Below, piece after piece: positions 1 through 11,405 of a stretch of DNA of 64,000 nucleotides. Every line of letters begins with the position of its first letter. Positions within the stretch are counted from its first letter, which is position 1. The stretch comes from Hericium rajendrae. Its lineage: Eukaryota; Basidiomycota; Agaricomycetes; Russulales; Hericiaceae. A program made the translations under genes and the position numbers. A model generated the notes under the pieces. The model was not told where the DNA came from. It saw only the letters and a list, made by a program, of their open reading frames with translations, and did no database searches. Location: NCBI GenBank assembly GCA_033439255.1, contig CM065887.1:2108001-2172000 (forward strand). Reading direction: 5' to 3'.

Positions 1-1859
1 CTTCTCGAGGGGAATGCCGAGCTTCTCGGCTGCCTCGGCCGCCCCTGCTGGAGACCAAGCTTTCCAGAACGGGAGATCCTTGAGATATCCTCGAAAGTAC
101 ACCAGATAGGCTAGTCCTGCGCGTGCCTGCTTCCCCGAGATCTCATCGGGTTCCTGCTCAAGCTGTTGGTAACGGGCGAGGATCTCATTGTATGCTGCGA
201 TAGCCTCCGGGTAGGTTTTGATATCCTTCATCAGCCGCATCGAGAATTGGGCGAGATCTGATCTTGTGGCTATACGAGCATCCCCCACTGGAATTGTCTG
301 CAGACAAGTTCGAAGTTTGTTGCGCCAGGCCTGCCAGATGTGGAACATACAGAGTAGGAGATGCACCGAGTCCCAGGTCGTCGTAAGCGCAGCACGTTCC
401 CGAGCATCATTGTCCGTATTGGCGACACAGACAGTGAAGTCAATGTTTAGCCGATCGCACAGCCACGTTTTGAATAGGCCGAGTAGCCGGGTCAGGAGCA
501 CTGTATTGTAGCCGGCATGGGCAGCCTTGGCAGTAGAGCGGGCGGTAAAGATGATGTGGCCAATCGGGATGCCAGAATTATCCCGATGATCGATAGCAAC
601 AATGTTCAGCAAATTTGCACGCGCGCTCGAGAAGCTGAAAGTGAGGTCAAAATCTACTTGGCCATTGTGTGCGACACTGCGGGCGAATTCTTGCTGCTTG
701 GGGTGGCTCAGAATAAGCACAAATCGATCAGATTTGCCTTCAACGCAAGGCTCGTAGTACAAGAGAGAGTCCTGGAGAATTGGGTCCGGTGGAGACGGCG
801 ACTCGGCTCGGAACCATAAATCAAGATTCGTCTCGGCAGCGGAACGTGCTGGTACCCCTGTTCGAGCCACGATTGTGCGATAGATGCTTGTCCGATCGTG
901 CGGGGCGAGCAGGTACCTATGAGATTTGTCACCAGATGGGTAGTTCTTTCCCCATTTGTTTTCAGCCCACTCATGGCATCGCTTCACCAGTTGCTGTGGT
1001 GACATGTTATCATTTGCGATGCAAGCAGTGGCAAACACACGGAGTTCGGGATGGAGGGGGATTCTCGGCATGCCCGGCATCTCTTCCAGGTCCTCACAGG
1101 ATGCACAGTGGTCGAAAATCCCTGTAATCTCATTGATGTATTCAATGGTTCGTCCTATTATCAAATTAATAAAAAAAGCCTCTCATATTTCTGAAACCCT
1201 GACCTTCGTCCGCAAGATGTGTCGTTTCAAGAAGGACACAAAAACAGCACCCGAGATATGGAAGTGGACGCTGGCGCTTCTTCGGTTTGCCGCGTTTTGA
1301 TGGCGCTGCTTCTCCGTTGCTTGATGGTGCCGCTTCTCCGTTGCTTGATGACGTCGCTTCTCCGTCGTTTGATGATCCTTCTGTTGTCAAAGTATTGGTG
1401 GAGTTTGACTCTGCGGCGTCCTCGATGCTGCTCATGCACTGAAAGATTCGTGTCCAGCGCTTGTACGTATAAGGTTTCTTGCCGAGGCCAGTAGATCCGC
1501 TCTTGACAATACTGAGCTTGGAGCTTGCCGACCGATGAATCTCGCCCGGCATATAGAGGTCTAATTGGCCGAAAAGCGATTTCGCATGAACTAATTCCGA
1601 GGATTTGGTCATTAGGTAACTGCATACAGTCTGATTGCTACTCACCTTGCGATGGCTTGGCCTGGACGAATGAATGTGTTTCATAGCCGACAAGATCCAG
1701 GTGACGCTGGATTGCTTCTTTGGAGGCCGGTGTGACCTTGAGTCCTGCGAATGGCTTATTCAAGGCTTGAGCAGTATTGGAATTCGGTGCTCTTCGTGCA
1801 GGAACAGGAGGCTTAGCCCGTGCTTTAGACGGTTGAAAGAAATCTTCAATTGTAGTCAT
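1..1859 (-). CDS. MULE (Mutator-like) transposase, 3' part outside window
   Basis: Cut-and-paste DNA transposase of the Mutator-like superfamily, expected to act in the nucleus on its own element ends. I model three exons on the minus strand: 1859-1646 from the ATG, 1590-1198, and 1154 to the window edge. Introns are 1645-1591 (GTGAGT donor, 55 bases) and 1197-1155 (43 bases, weaker GTTTCA donor); both keep phase. Exon 1 starts MTTIEDFFQPSKARA. Exon 2 is Ser/Asn-rich and ends in a basic stretch. Exon 3 is open with no stop through the whole transposase core: first acidic motif VDFDLTFSF near 655, second region VANTDNDARERAAL near 420-380, and the CxxH-type motif LLLCMFHIWQAWRNKL near 355-315. 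That order and the FHIWQAW signature are typical of MULE transposases. No internal stop is seen, so this copy may be recent. The second intron is the least certain part. The gene lies 382 bases from the first gypsy LTR and has no clear terminal repeat inside the window. Confidence 0.85.
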
Positions 1860-2241
1860 ACTGCCGTACTAAGATATACAGGAGGAGGAGGGTGTAGGGT
1901 AAAGGGTAACGATGAGGAGGAGCGCGTCGCGCGGTGACGCGACCCCATCACGTGACCCCGCTGGACCGGCTGCTGACGTGATAACTTGGCTTGAGTTTGA
2001 GTTTCGTGTTGAAGGGGGCTGATGCATTGGCACACAGCGGCCGAGGCGACAAGCTGGCAAGCATGATGCGGTGATCCCGCGAGCATCATTGAGGCCATGG
2101 GGGCAATGGAAGGCACACCAACCTGCTCTTGAGGGAGGGTGGATGTTGTCAACAAAGTGATGTCATCATCGAGAGCAAGGAGGAGGTGGAAAGAGCAAGC
2201 AGAGAGAGGGGTCTGTAGCCGAGGGAAGAAGACCATGCATC
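1860..2241. other. Intergenic: upstream region of the MULE gene
   Basis: No gene is seen. This is the 5' flank of the MULE gene and probably holds its promoter. A GC-rich stretch near 1920-1950 is rich in CGCG. The last five bases, GCATC at 2237-2241, are the left target-site duplication of the downstream LTR retrotransposon. Confidence 0.5.
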
Positions 2242-2664
2242 TGTCACAGATCGCTCCATTTCTCTCCACCTTCTTCTCTGCCATCAAGGCATCGCATCAG
2301 TCATGTGCTCTAGCAGTCCCATCACATGTTCACTTCCTCACATGACCTGGGGCTATCCTTCACCCATGCCCTTGTTCCCCTTTGGGACATCCTATTGTTC
2401 TCCCTCCCATTGTTCTCCTTTTGGCCACCATTGTTCTCACTCTATTGTTCGACCCGTTATGGTGTCCATTGTTCTTTTCCCATTGTCATCCCAGTACTTA
2501 TAGGCTCCCTGTCGCTCACCTATTTCTCTAGATTGTCCATTTTGTCTGTACCATACTGTACCTCCAATACAGGTCACTGCACTGCTAGTCGCTCTCTGCT
2601 CTCTCACTCTCATCATTGCTGGTGACTTGGGTGGTTCTCTGCTGTCTACAACCGAGTCTTGACA
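2242..2664 (+). repeat. 5' LTR of gypsy-1
   Basis: 423-bp long terminal repeat bounded by TGTCA and TGACA. It matches the reconstructed 3' LTR (8909-9087 plus 11933-12176) over its full length with no gaps. I count 19 differences, all transitions. It contains TG-rich repeats such as CATTGTTCTCC and a TATA-like box in its second half. Confidence 0.95.
2497..2539 (+). promoter_or_regulatory. LTR promoter: TATA-like box and inferred start
   Basis: CTTATA at 2497-2502 lies about 30 bases before AGATTGTCCA at 2530-2539. That ten-base block is the reverse complement of the primer site just after the LTR. In self-priming retrotransposons of the Tf1/sushi group the RNA 5' end is the block that pairs with the primer site, so I infer transcription begins near 2530. 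The pairing is visible; the start site is inference. Confidence 0.55.
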
Positions 2665-2666
2665 CC

Positions 2667-2676
2667 TGGACAATCT
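2667..2676 (+). promoter_or_regulatory. Primer-binding site of self-priming type
   Basis: TGGACAATCT begins two bases after the LTR end (2664). It does not look like a tRNA 3'-end complement ending in the usual TGG-CCA pattern, but it is the exact reverse complement of AGATTGTCCA at 2530-2539 inside the LTR. This is the arrangement known for Tf1/sushi-type elements, in which the mRNA 5' end folds back as primer. Confidence 0.55.
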
Positions 2677-3123
2677 CTCATACACCTGCCTCACCTCCCT
2701 ACTATCGCCCATCATACCTCTCTTCTTTGAACCCTTCACTGCCGACATCTTCACCGTATCTCGACATCCATTCCATCAACCTCATCTCCCCTTCCCCATC
2801 ACCAACACCATCGAGGGCAGTGCACTCATTCCCCTCCTCCGCTATTGTGCTGTAAAGCATTGGGAAGCTGAAGGAGTTTGGTTTCGATTGAGATCGTGGA
2901 AACCACGTGCAGGTGCTATCTTCATTGCCTTATACGTTCGAATTCGAGTTGCTTTTGATGTCGACTTGCAAGAATTCACGTTTGGTGCCTCGGACATCGC
3001 CTACCACTATCGCCAACCCAACCGAGGATCCCCTGCAAGCATCCTGCCATTGACCTCATTCCCCTTTTGCACACTAGGTTTCTTCACCCCAGAACCCTCG
3101 CCTGAGCCTGTGTGGGCCAGAGA

Positions 3124-4882
3124 ATGCCTCGGCCACCGATTCCTCAGAACCCCGTACTCCACCACCTTGTACCCTCATGCCTTGGACATCATCCAGTTGC
3201 GGCAGACTTCCTGTAGGTTGTTACCATTGATTCCACTGACCCCCGCTTCCAGACCACTGCACCCTTCCCACTTGGGATCTTCGAGTCCCTTGGGGACTAC
3301 CATGTTTACACCCTTGCTGGCATCGCCCGGATCCACTTTTCTCACCAAGACCCTGCCACCCGCCAGTGGTACTTCGCCGAGCACAAAGACTTCCCCTACC
3401 TCAAACTCGTCGACTTCGACGTTGCCAGAGAAGAACACCACCGCCTACACCCAGCCACTCCACCGCTCCCCACCATTGCCCCTCCTAGTATCGACTCCCC
3501 TCTTGCACGCACCGAACCCCTCTTTGTACCAACAGGTATCAGTATCATCTTCAACGCCGTTACCAGGAAGTACTACGCATACCGTTCCAACTCTCGACGC
3601 CTAGTCGTTGGCTAGAGACCAAACCTAGTAGAAGGAAGAGATCAGTGGTTTTGGCAGGCCAGTAGCGTTTTCATCACTGAACCTGAACTCGCTCTCTCTC
3701 ACCAAGTCCTAGAAGCCTGCGAGCAAGAGCGAGTTGCCCGGCTCGCAGTCCTCCGCTCACCCTACCCCCTCGCATCCCAACCCCGACACCAGTCCCCTCA
3801 CCCACTCCACCTGTCACCACTGTTACATTCACATCCACCGTCAACGTCAAACCGATCATCGCCCCAGCTCCCCCTGTTCAGCCGCCCGACGACATGTCCA
3901 ACCCCGAGATCGGCATCAAACCTGCTCCCTTTGAGGGAGATCGTTCCAAGTCCAAGGAGTTCCAGTTGCGTATTTGCTTATTCCTTCGTGCTAACTCTGT
4001 CTGGTATAAAAAAGATACCACCCAGATCTCCCTCTTCCTCGACCTCTGCCAGGGCCCTATTGCCGGCCAGTGAGCCACCCAGCGTGTCGAGGAGATCCTT
4101 GAGGATAACGATCTCGTGGCTGCAAACACATCTCCAGCTCATGTCCCTCGCTATGCCAACCTCGCTGCCCTTCGAACTCACTTCAATTTGGACTTCTCCC
4201 CCCTTGACGACTCCAAGGATGCCTCCCATGCCATCCAGACCCTCCAGATGGGTACGCGCCCAGTAGTCGACTACATCACCGAGTTCGAGTCCTTCGCTCC
4301 TTGCACCGGCTACAACGATGTGGCCCTGATCGATTGGTTCCTGCATGGCCTCAACAGCACCTTGAGAGATGATTGCCAGCACAGCTACCCCACGCCCACC
4401 ACCCTGGATGAGTGGAAGGCGAGGGCCCATGACAGGAATGCTGCCTACCTCATGCGCACCCGGTTCCAGAGTCCCCACCCTACAACTGGGCGCACCCCGG
4501 TGAGCACTCGCTTGCCTCAGTCCACATCTACTGGCCGATCCCGCACAGTTGCTGCTACAGGTGCCCCACTGCCCAAACTCTGGAGCCTGACCGTGAGCAT
4601 CTCAGGCATGAGGGCGGTTGCTTCCGCTGCCGCCAGAGGGGCCATGGCTTCCGCGACTGCCCCCTCAATGCCGACTCCAACCCTCGTGCCCCAATCCCTC
4701 GTGTCCGAGCACTAGAAACTGACTCTGCCCTGGGAGTAGCTCCAGAAGATGCAGCCGCCACCCTTGCTGTCCCCACCATCAACAGGTCCATCGCCGACTT
4801 ATCGTCGCAGTTGAAGGACTTGAGCGAGGAAGAGAGGGAAGAGGCAAAAGCTGCATTAAAGGATATGGTTGAGGGTTTTTAA
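3124..4882 (+). pseudogene. gag: gag pseudogene of gypsy-1
   Basis: Decayed capsid-like polyprotein. A coding frame can be followed from an ATG at 3124 (MPRPPIPQNPVLHHLV) through a conserved-looking N-terminal part (IFESLGDYHVYTLAGIARIH near 3270-3330). It continues into the capsid core (IGIKPAPFEGDRSKSKEFQL near 3910-3970, then VDYITEFESFAPCTGYND near 4270-4320) and a C-terminal zinc knuckle CFRCRQRGHGFRDC (CX2CX4HX4C, near 4620-4665). Breaks seen: TAG at 3214, TAG at 3613, a frameshift near 3765, TGA at 4071 where relatives have Trp, and a frameshift between about 4480 and 4590. The last frame ends with TAA at 4880-4882, 25 bases before the pol frame opens in another frame. The gene is dead; the assignment is firm from the knuckle, the capsid motif and the position. 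Confidence 0.85.
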
Positions 4883-4905
4883 AGTGCCCCTGGGTCACGT
4901 CATCC

Positions 4906-7900
4906 GTGGGTGGCAAGAAACATTTCTTTGATCCGTCGAATCACTTCTCTGTACTATCCGACCCCTGTGAGCAATCGTATCCATCGTCTTTGTGCATGTC
5001 TGCTATCACGCCCAACCATCAGACACCGTCCATTATGCTCCAGGCCAAGATTATCACTGCCCCGATCAAGAAACAAATCGATGCTGAGGCACTTCTCGAT
5101 AGTGGTGCAGAAGGCATCATTATGCACCCCGAGTTTGCCAAGAAACACCAGTTTCCCCTCAAGAAACTCCCTAAACCCTTTCCCGTTCGCAATGTGGACA
5201 ACTCCGAAAACATCATGGGCTGGGTTCGCTATTCAGTCAACCAGAACATCCGCATTTACGCCAAGGACTCGACGTCCTTCCATGAGGAGACAGCTGAGTT
5301 CTATCTTGTTGACATTGGCGACTACGACATTATCCTCGGGACCGATTGGTTACAGGAACACAACCCTGAAATTGATTGGGTCTCTCATTGTGTCAACATG
5401 ACTCACTGCCCTCCCTCTTGCACTCTGAACAAACCCCCGGTCAAGAACCTGTCCACTCGCACTGAATGCCGCCAGTCAGCCCCTCATCCACCAGTCCTCA
5501 GCGCTGCTGCCGTACTGCTTCCCCCACCTTGCCCCCCTCCATTGCTCCCACCGCCCCCACCATTTGTTGCTGCTCCACTTCCCAAATATGTGATCCCTGC
5601 CCGCCGAGTCCAAGGTGTCCGCCTTCGCTGCATCCACCTGTCCAAAGTCCCTGCATGCCTATTCACCGAGGACGATGACCCCCGACCTAATGTCGATGAT
5701 GACTGGGTTGAAGAGGGCCTTCGCCTAGCTGGTGTTCTCCCTGACTGGGACACACCACCCCCACCAGACGATGACCCCGACTACCAACACACCATCTGTA
5801 TCCGTCGCTCTTTCACCAATGCTCAGAAACTGGCTGAGCGTGTGGCCGCCCATGTTGCAGAGAAGTCCTTTGCTGAGATGGTTTCCCCTCAGTACCAGGA
5901 TTTCCAACCCATCTTCAATGAGGAATCCTCCCATCGCCTTCCTGAACGTCGCCCTTGGGATCATGCCATCGACCTGAAAGATGGTTTTGAACCCCATTCA
6001 TGCAAGGTCTATCCCATGGCTCCCACTGAGCAGGAGGACCTCGATTCATTCCTTGATGACCAGGTCAAAAAAGGCTACATCCATCCTTCCAAATCCCCTA
6101 TGGCGAGTCCCTTCTTCTTTATCAAGAAAAAAGATGGAAAACTACGCCCCGTCCAGGACTATCGCACCCTCAACAAGGGCACCATCAAGAATGAATATCC
6201 CCTGCCCCTCATCTCTGAACTCGTTGACAAGCTCAAGGGTGCCAAAGTCTTCTCCAAGATGGACGTTCATTGGGGTTACAACAACATTCGCATCAAGGAG
6301 GGCGACAAATGGAAAGCCGCCTTCAAAACCAACCGTGGTCTCTTTGAACCCCTGGTGATGTTTTTTGGTCTTACAAACTCCCCTGCCACGTTCCAAGGAA
6401 TGATGAATGAACTTTTCAAGGATCTCATCGACATGGGCAAAGTCGTCATCTACATGGACGATATCCTCATTTTCACCGAAACCCTCGAAGAACATCGCGA
6501 CCTTGTGCGCAAGGTCCTCCAACGCCTCCAGGACAATGACCTCTTCCTCAAACCAGAGAAGTGCTCTTTCGAGCAGCCCTCAGTTGAGTTCCTCGGTCTC
6601 ATCGTCTCCCATAACATGCTCGCCATGGACCCCGTCAAGGTTGCAGGCATTGCTGAATGGCCTGCCCCCCGTAACGTCAAGGACGTCCAGTCCTTTGTTG
6701 GCTTTGGCAACTTCTATCGACGCTTTATCCAGGACTTCTCCAAAGTCGCTCATCCCATGTTCGACCTTACCAAGAAAGACCATCCTTGGGCCTGGTCTGC
6801 TGAATGTCAACATGCCTTTGAGGCCCTTAAAGCTGCGTTCACCTCGTCCCCAGTCCTTATCATGCCTGATCCATCCAAACCCTACCTGGTTGAGGTCGAT
6901 GCCTCAGACTATGCCACAGGAGGTATCCTATCCCAGCGTGGGGAGGACGAGCACTGGCACCCTGTTGCTTACATCTCCAAGGCCTTCACTGCCCCTGAAC
7001 GCAACTACGACATCTATGACAAGGAACTCCTGGCCATCATCCGTGCCCTCGAAGCCTGGTGCCATTACCTGGAAGGTTCTCCCCATACTGTGGAGATCTG
7101 GACCGACCATAAGAACCTGGAATACTTCAAGTCTGCCCAAAAGCTGAGTCATCGTCAGGCTCGCTGAGCTCTCTTTCTCACTCGTTTCGACTTCACCTTG
7201 ATCCACAAGCCCGGTATTCATCACCGGCCAGACGCCATGTCGAGATGACCTGACCATAGAGAGGGGGTGGACGATGACAACTCAGATCGTGTCCTCCTCG
7301 ACCCCAAGTACTTCCAGATCCGTGCTACACGTCCAGCTGCTGTCAAGTCCATTGGCAATGCTGATCTTTGCCAATGCATTCGCAATGCCAAGACCAAGGA
7401 CATTGAGGTTGTTCAAGCTCTTGATGTGATCCTGAACAATGGTCCTCGCTCTCTCGTCAAGAACCTCCAAGAATGGAACTACGAGGATGGCCTCATCCTC
7501 TTTCGTGGCAAGGTCTACATCCCTGTTGACAAGGACCTTCGTCGGGACATCGTCAAGCTGCATCATGACACCCCCATGGCTGGTCACCCAGGACGCTACA
7601 AGACCTATGAGCTCCTCAGTCGCAACTACTGGTGGCCCGGTATGTCTGTCTTCGTTCGCGATTATGTTGATGGCTGTGCTACCTGCCAGGCCACCAAGGT
7701 TCAAAATCACCGCCCTCATGTTGAAACAATTTCCAATGCCATCCCTACCCGTCCCTTCCAAGACATTACCTCAGACTTCATTGTCAAACTCCCAGAATGC
7801 CAAGGCTATGACTCCATCAATGTGGTTGTTGACCGTTTTACAAAGCACGTCTCCTTCACTCCTTGTAAAGAGACCATTACCAGTGATGGCACAGTCGACA

Positions 7901-8916
7901 TCCTTTTTGACAGGATTTATCGGAACTACGGCCTCTGGGAACGCCTCATCTCTGATCGTGGCCCACAGTATGCAGGCAAAGTCATGCGTGGTGTCTTTGA
8001 CAAACTTGGTATCAAGTCCTCCCTCAGCACCGCCTATCATCCACAGATCGACGGCGAGTCAGAACGTGTCAATCAAGAACTCGAGCAGTTCCTTCGTACC
8101 TTCTGCAACTACCGTTAGGATGATTGGGTCCAATGGCTCCCTTATGCTGAGTTCTCGCACAACCACCGTATCCACAGCGCCACTAACCGAGCACCATTTG
8201 AAATGCTCCTCGGCTATATTCCCACTGCCATCCCCACTGTCAACCCCACATCGTCTACACCCGCCGTCGAGGATCATTTCCGTCACCTCGAACAACTTCG
8301 CACTGAGGTCCAGGCCAGCCTTCAAACAGCTGCTGATCTCATGAAGCGCAACAACCAGGACTATATGCACGACACCATCCACTTCCAGGTTGGTGACAAG
8401 GTCTGGCTCGATGGCAAGAACATCAAAACCACACGACCCAAAGCTAAGCTTGCTGATCGATGCCTGGGACCTTTTGAAATCACTGACGTCCTGGGCCCAG
8501 TCTCTTATCGACTGAAGCTACCGCCCACCTGGCGTATCCACCCGGTGTTCCACACGTCCCTGTTGTCCCCTTACAAGGAAACCGATGCTCATGGTCCCAA
8601 CTTCCCTGCACCACCACCTGACCTTGTGGAGGGTGAGGAAGAGTACGAAGTTGAGTCTGTCCTCGATGCTCGTCTCACCTGGAACAAATGTGGCATTGAA
8701 TATCTTGTCAAATGGACAGGCTACCCTGATTCGGAAAATCAGTGGCTTTCACGTACCTCCCTTTCCAATGCCCATGGTGCAATCACCGACTTCTACACCC
8801 ACCATTCGCATGCACTCAAGGCTCCCAATCTTCGTGGACTCATCTACCTCGACCCCGTCCATGCTCATCACGCACTCCAGGCGAAAGTGCGTCTTAGAGA
8901 GGGGATGATGTCATAG
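4906..8916 (+). pseudogene. pol: pol pseudogene of gypsy-1 (PR-RT-RH-INT-chromodomain)
   Basis: One reading frame with three internal stops: TGA at 7165 (Trp expected), TGA at 7246 (Arg expected in DAMSRR) and TAG at 8116 (Gln expected). Domains in order: aspartic protease with LLDSGAEG near residue 65; reverse transcriptase with IYMDDILIF near residue 516; RNase H starting EVDASDYATGG near 6895; integrase zinc finger (HHDTPMAGHPGRY near 7561, then CATCQATK near 7680); integrase catalytic core (DFIVKLPECQGYDS, SDRGPQYAGKV, STAYHPQIDGESERVNQELE). A chromodomain follows near 8640-8800 (YEVESVLDARLTW then YLVKWTGYPDSENQWL), which in chromoviruses directs insertion to marked chromatin. The final codons run into the 3' LTR, which starts at 8909. 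Catalytic residues look intact, so inactivation is by nonsense changes only. Confidence 0.93.
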
Positions 8917-9087
8917 ATCGCTCCATTTCTCTCCGCCTTCTTCTCTGCCATCAAGGTATCGCGTCGGTCATGTGCTCCAGCAGCCCCATCACATGTTCAC
9001 TTCCTCACATGACCTGGGGCTATCCTTCACCCATGCCCTTGTTCCCCTTTGGGACATCCTATTGTTCTCCCTCCCATTGTTCTCCTT
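8909..9087 (+). repeat. 3' LTR of gypsy-1, left part
   Basis: First 179 bp of the 3' LTR, starting TGTCA directly after a purine-rich run (GAGAGGGGATGA near 8896-8908) that would serve as plus-strand primer. It is broken by element A. The last two bases, TT (9086-9087), are the left target duplication of A. Confidence 0.93.
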
Positions 9088-9479
9088 CATCTGAGAAAGT
9101 CCAAATTTATATAGCTACCAGCCATAATTATCTAAGTTATATGAGCTATATACAAGCCTTATACAGATATATATTTCTATAGTAGCTATATAGACTACAT
9201 AGCCTTATATGCCATCTATGTATGTTATATAGCTACTGAGCATAGCTATGAGAGCTATAGACACATCTCTACATGCTATAGAGCCTATGTAGCCTATGTC
9301 AACTATAGAGTCTTGTAAGTGTAAGCTATATGCTATGACATCTATGAGATATACAGCAAGTATACACATTATCCAGAGTATACATGTCATATAATGCACA
9401 CAAAAGGTAAATCAAATTCAACTTTATTATACAAGTCATGACTGCTCTAGTACAAAGATTTAGAAGTTCTAATTATATT

Positions 9480-10500
9480 GAGAGCCGACACGGGCACCAG
9501 TGCCATTAAGTGCCATCACGCGTCGATGCTTGTCAAGCGCACAGGTGCAGAGGGCGTGAATACGATGACGTATGCGCGTGCAGCAGGACGCGTGGGCGCC
9601 GGGATAGCGCACGAGAACAGGGTGTTGCACGGGCGTGCGGGATGGCGCAGGAGTGCGGGGTGTTAGATGCGGATGTGGGGTATCGCACGGTCGTGCTGGG
9701 CGGTCTGCACGCACGTGTAGCATTGAGTGCGCGGGGCATGTACGCATGCAGCGTGTCGAGCCCGGGGCATGCGGACCAGGAGCGAGAGGGCATGCGTGCG
9801 TGAGGGATGCTGCAGGAGAGCGCGCGGCATTGCGCGCAGTGGGATGTTGCGGTGCATCTGGGGCGTAGGGTACGAACGTGGTGGGGCATTGAGCGCGCAT
9901 GTCCAAGCCCCGGACTGGCCGTGATGCGCGAGCGCGGGCTGCTGTACCCATATCCGGGGCATGAGGGACGAGCGCGGGGCTTGAGGCGTGCATGCGGGGC
10001 TGCAGGGCATGTATGCTAAGTGCTGTATGCGAGCGTGGGGCATTGTGCGTGTCGGCGGGGCGTTGCAAGCATGCACGGTGTTACCCACGAGTGCGGGCCT
10101 TTGTGGGGCATGGGGCAAACGTGCGGAGTTGCGGGCCATGGGCACGAACGACGTCCAAGTCCTGTTGCCATGGCAACGGGACTCTACAGCGCAGGTATGC
10201 ACGGACGTCGACAGCATGGGCCATGACGTGGCCCGCGCATGCATGTCGTTGACGACGTGCAGACGGTGCGTCACAGCGGGCATAATCCGTGGCCGGGCAC
10301 GTGAAAGTGGGGAGTGGGCCGCGATTGTCGTGGCATATCGGGCGCGGGATGTTGGGGTTGCGCGAGCAGGCAACTGGAGGTGTTGGTAGCGGCGTTGAGA
10401 AGACAGAGGGGGCAGTTGAAGGCGGAGGGGGTGACGGGGACATGGTACGGCAACGGGAGGCATGGAGGTGTCGACGGAGGGCATGGGGGTGTCGAAAGAA
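9480..10500. repeat. GC-rich low-complexity block of element A
   Basis: About 1 kb of DNA dominated by GCATGCG, GGGGCATG and CGTGCGGG words, strongly alternating purine-pyrimidine, G-rich on the plus strand. Several frames stay open here but share no sequence with frames in the matching blocks of B, C and D, so I treat it as non-coding. It holds the X-box-like palindrome at 10159-10182. Confidence 0.7.
10159..10182. promoter_or_regulatory. X-box-like palindrome in element A
   Basis: A 24-bp palindrome centred on GTTGCCATGGCAAC (10164-10177), flanked by GTCC and GGAC. The core equals the known RFX-family X-box consensus GTTRCCATGGYAAC. Equivalent palindromes occur in elements C and D. Confidence 0.6.
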
Positions 10501-10502
10501 CC

Positions 10503-10530
10503 GAGTGTTGCTCGAAAACGAGCGACACTC
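10503..10530 (-). ncRNA. Conserved hairpin of element A
   Basis: GAGTGT then GCTCG pair with CGAGC then ACACTC around an AAAA loop, with one T-G wobble. On the minus strand it directly follows an apparent 46-base intron (donor GTAAGT at 10575, branch CTAAC, acceptor CACAG at 10530). The same arrangement with different but still pairing bases is present in B, C and D. Confidence 0.6.
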
Positions 10531-10942
10531 TGTGTTAGTTACAAAGAAATGATTTAAAAAACTCGTTTTACTTACCTGCCATCCTCTGCCTGCTGCAAAC
10601 CCGATCCTTCTGTCTTGATGCTCAATAACGAAAGAAGAGGGATGGAGGGAGGAAACACAGAGAAGAGTGAGTGGTGGGAGGAGGTCTCAACGTGTTCACT
10701 CGAGGCTTCAGCCACCAAATGCGCGAAGAGACACAACAAATCAAATAAAACAGCAGAAAATACGGAAAAAAGACACGAGCTACAAATATTGTCTCTCAGT
10801 ACATAACATGAGCTATCTTTATAACAAGCCTAACATATACTATTGAACAGCAGAGTTAAGATATCAAAATCTAATACTTAGTCCCTGGTGCGGCGCTCGG
10901 CAACGCCCGGCAGCTACAATTCTCGGCTTCACCCGGGATTCG

Positions 10943-10948
10943 TATATA
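10943..10948 (+). promoter_or_regulatory. TATA box of the rightward transcript of A
   Basis: TATATA in the context CGTATATAAGGCC. Upstream lies CCCGGCAGCTACAATT (10908-10923), also found upstream of the TATA boxes of B and C on the minus strand. A C/T-rich leader follows and runs to the donor at 11139. Confidence 0.6.
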
Positions 10949-11138
10949 AGGCCTGCGCGACATGCCTTCCCTCTTGCTCTTTAACCCCCATCTCTTGCCA
11001 CGTCAGCACGTTCGTCATCGTCACTCGCTCACTTGTTGTCGTCGTTCGCTCGCTCGTCGTCATCATTGCTCTTTTTATCATTGGCATTGCTCTTTCTGTT
11101 GTTGTTATTTATTGCTCGTCGTTGCTATTTTTTTTAAA

Positions 11139-11405
11139 GTAAGCTTTTACTCTTAGTCTCTTACAGCTTATACTAATATCTTTATACTTATTACACTACT
11201 ATTGTAGCTCTACTAGATAAGCTTTGTATCATGTCATGTACTAATGTCTTCATGCTGTCTTTAGAATTTCGCTTTTTTATTAGTTTGGTAAGCTTTCATG
11301 TGTTATCTTTGTTATATTCTAATGCTAATGTTTTCTTTTCTTAATTAGATTTTTGCTTTTTGTAGTCTTTTATGTTAGTCTTGACTAATGCTTATATCTT
11401 TATAG
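11139..11405 (+). ncRNA. Micro-exon chain of element A
   Basis: Four successive apparent introns separate very short exons. Introns: 11139-11207 (branch TACTAAT), 11226-11264 (branch TACTAAT), 11288-11348 (branch GCTAAT), 11362-11405 (branch GACTAAT). Exons between them are 18, 23 and 13 bases; two contain the core TTTCGCTTTTT or TTTTGCTTTTT. The pattern matches B and C, so I think it is a spliced transcript, not chance. No long frame is created. Confidence 0.5.

Noticed and set aside
5484-6522. Minus-strand frames opposite gypsy-1 pol
   Set aside because: Shadow frames of a strongly supported polymerase gene with C-ending codons.
9469-10528. Several 100-270-codon frames on both strands in element A
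   Set aside because: Overlapping frames of repeat-like His/Arg/Pro/Ala composition; none is shared between copies.
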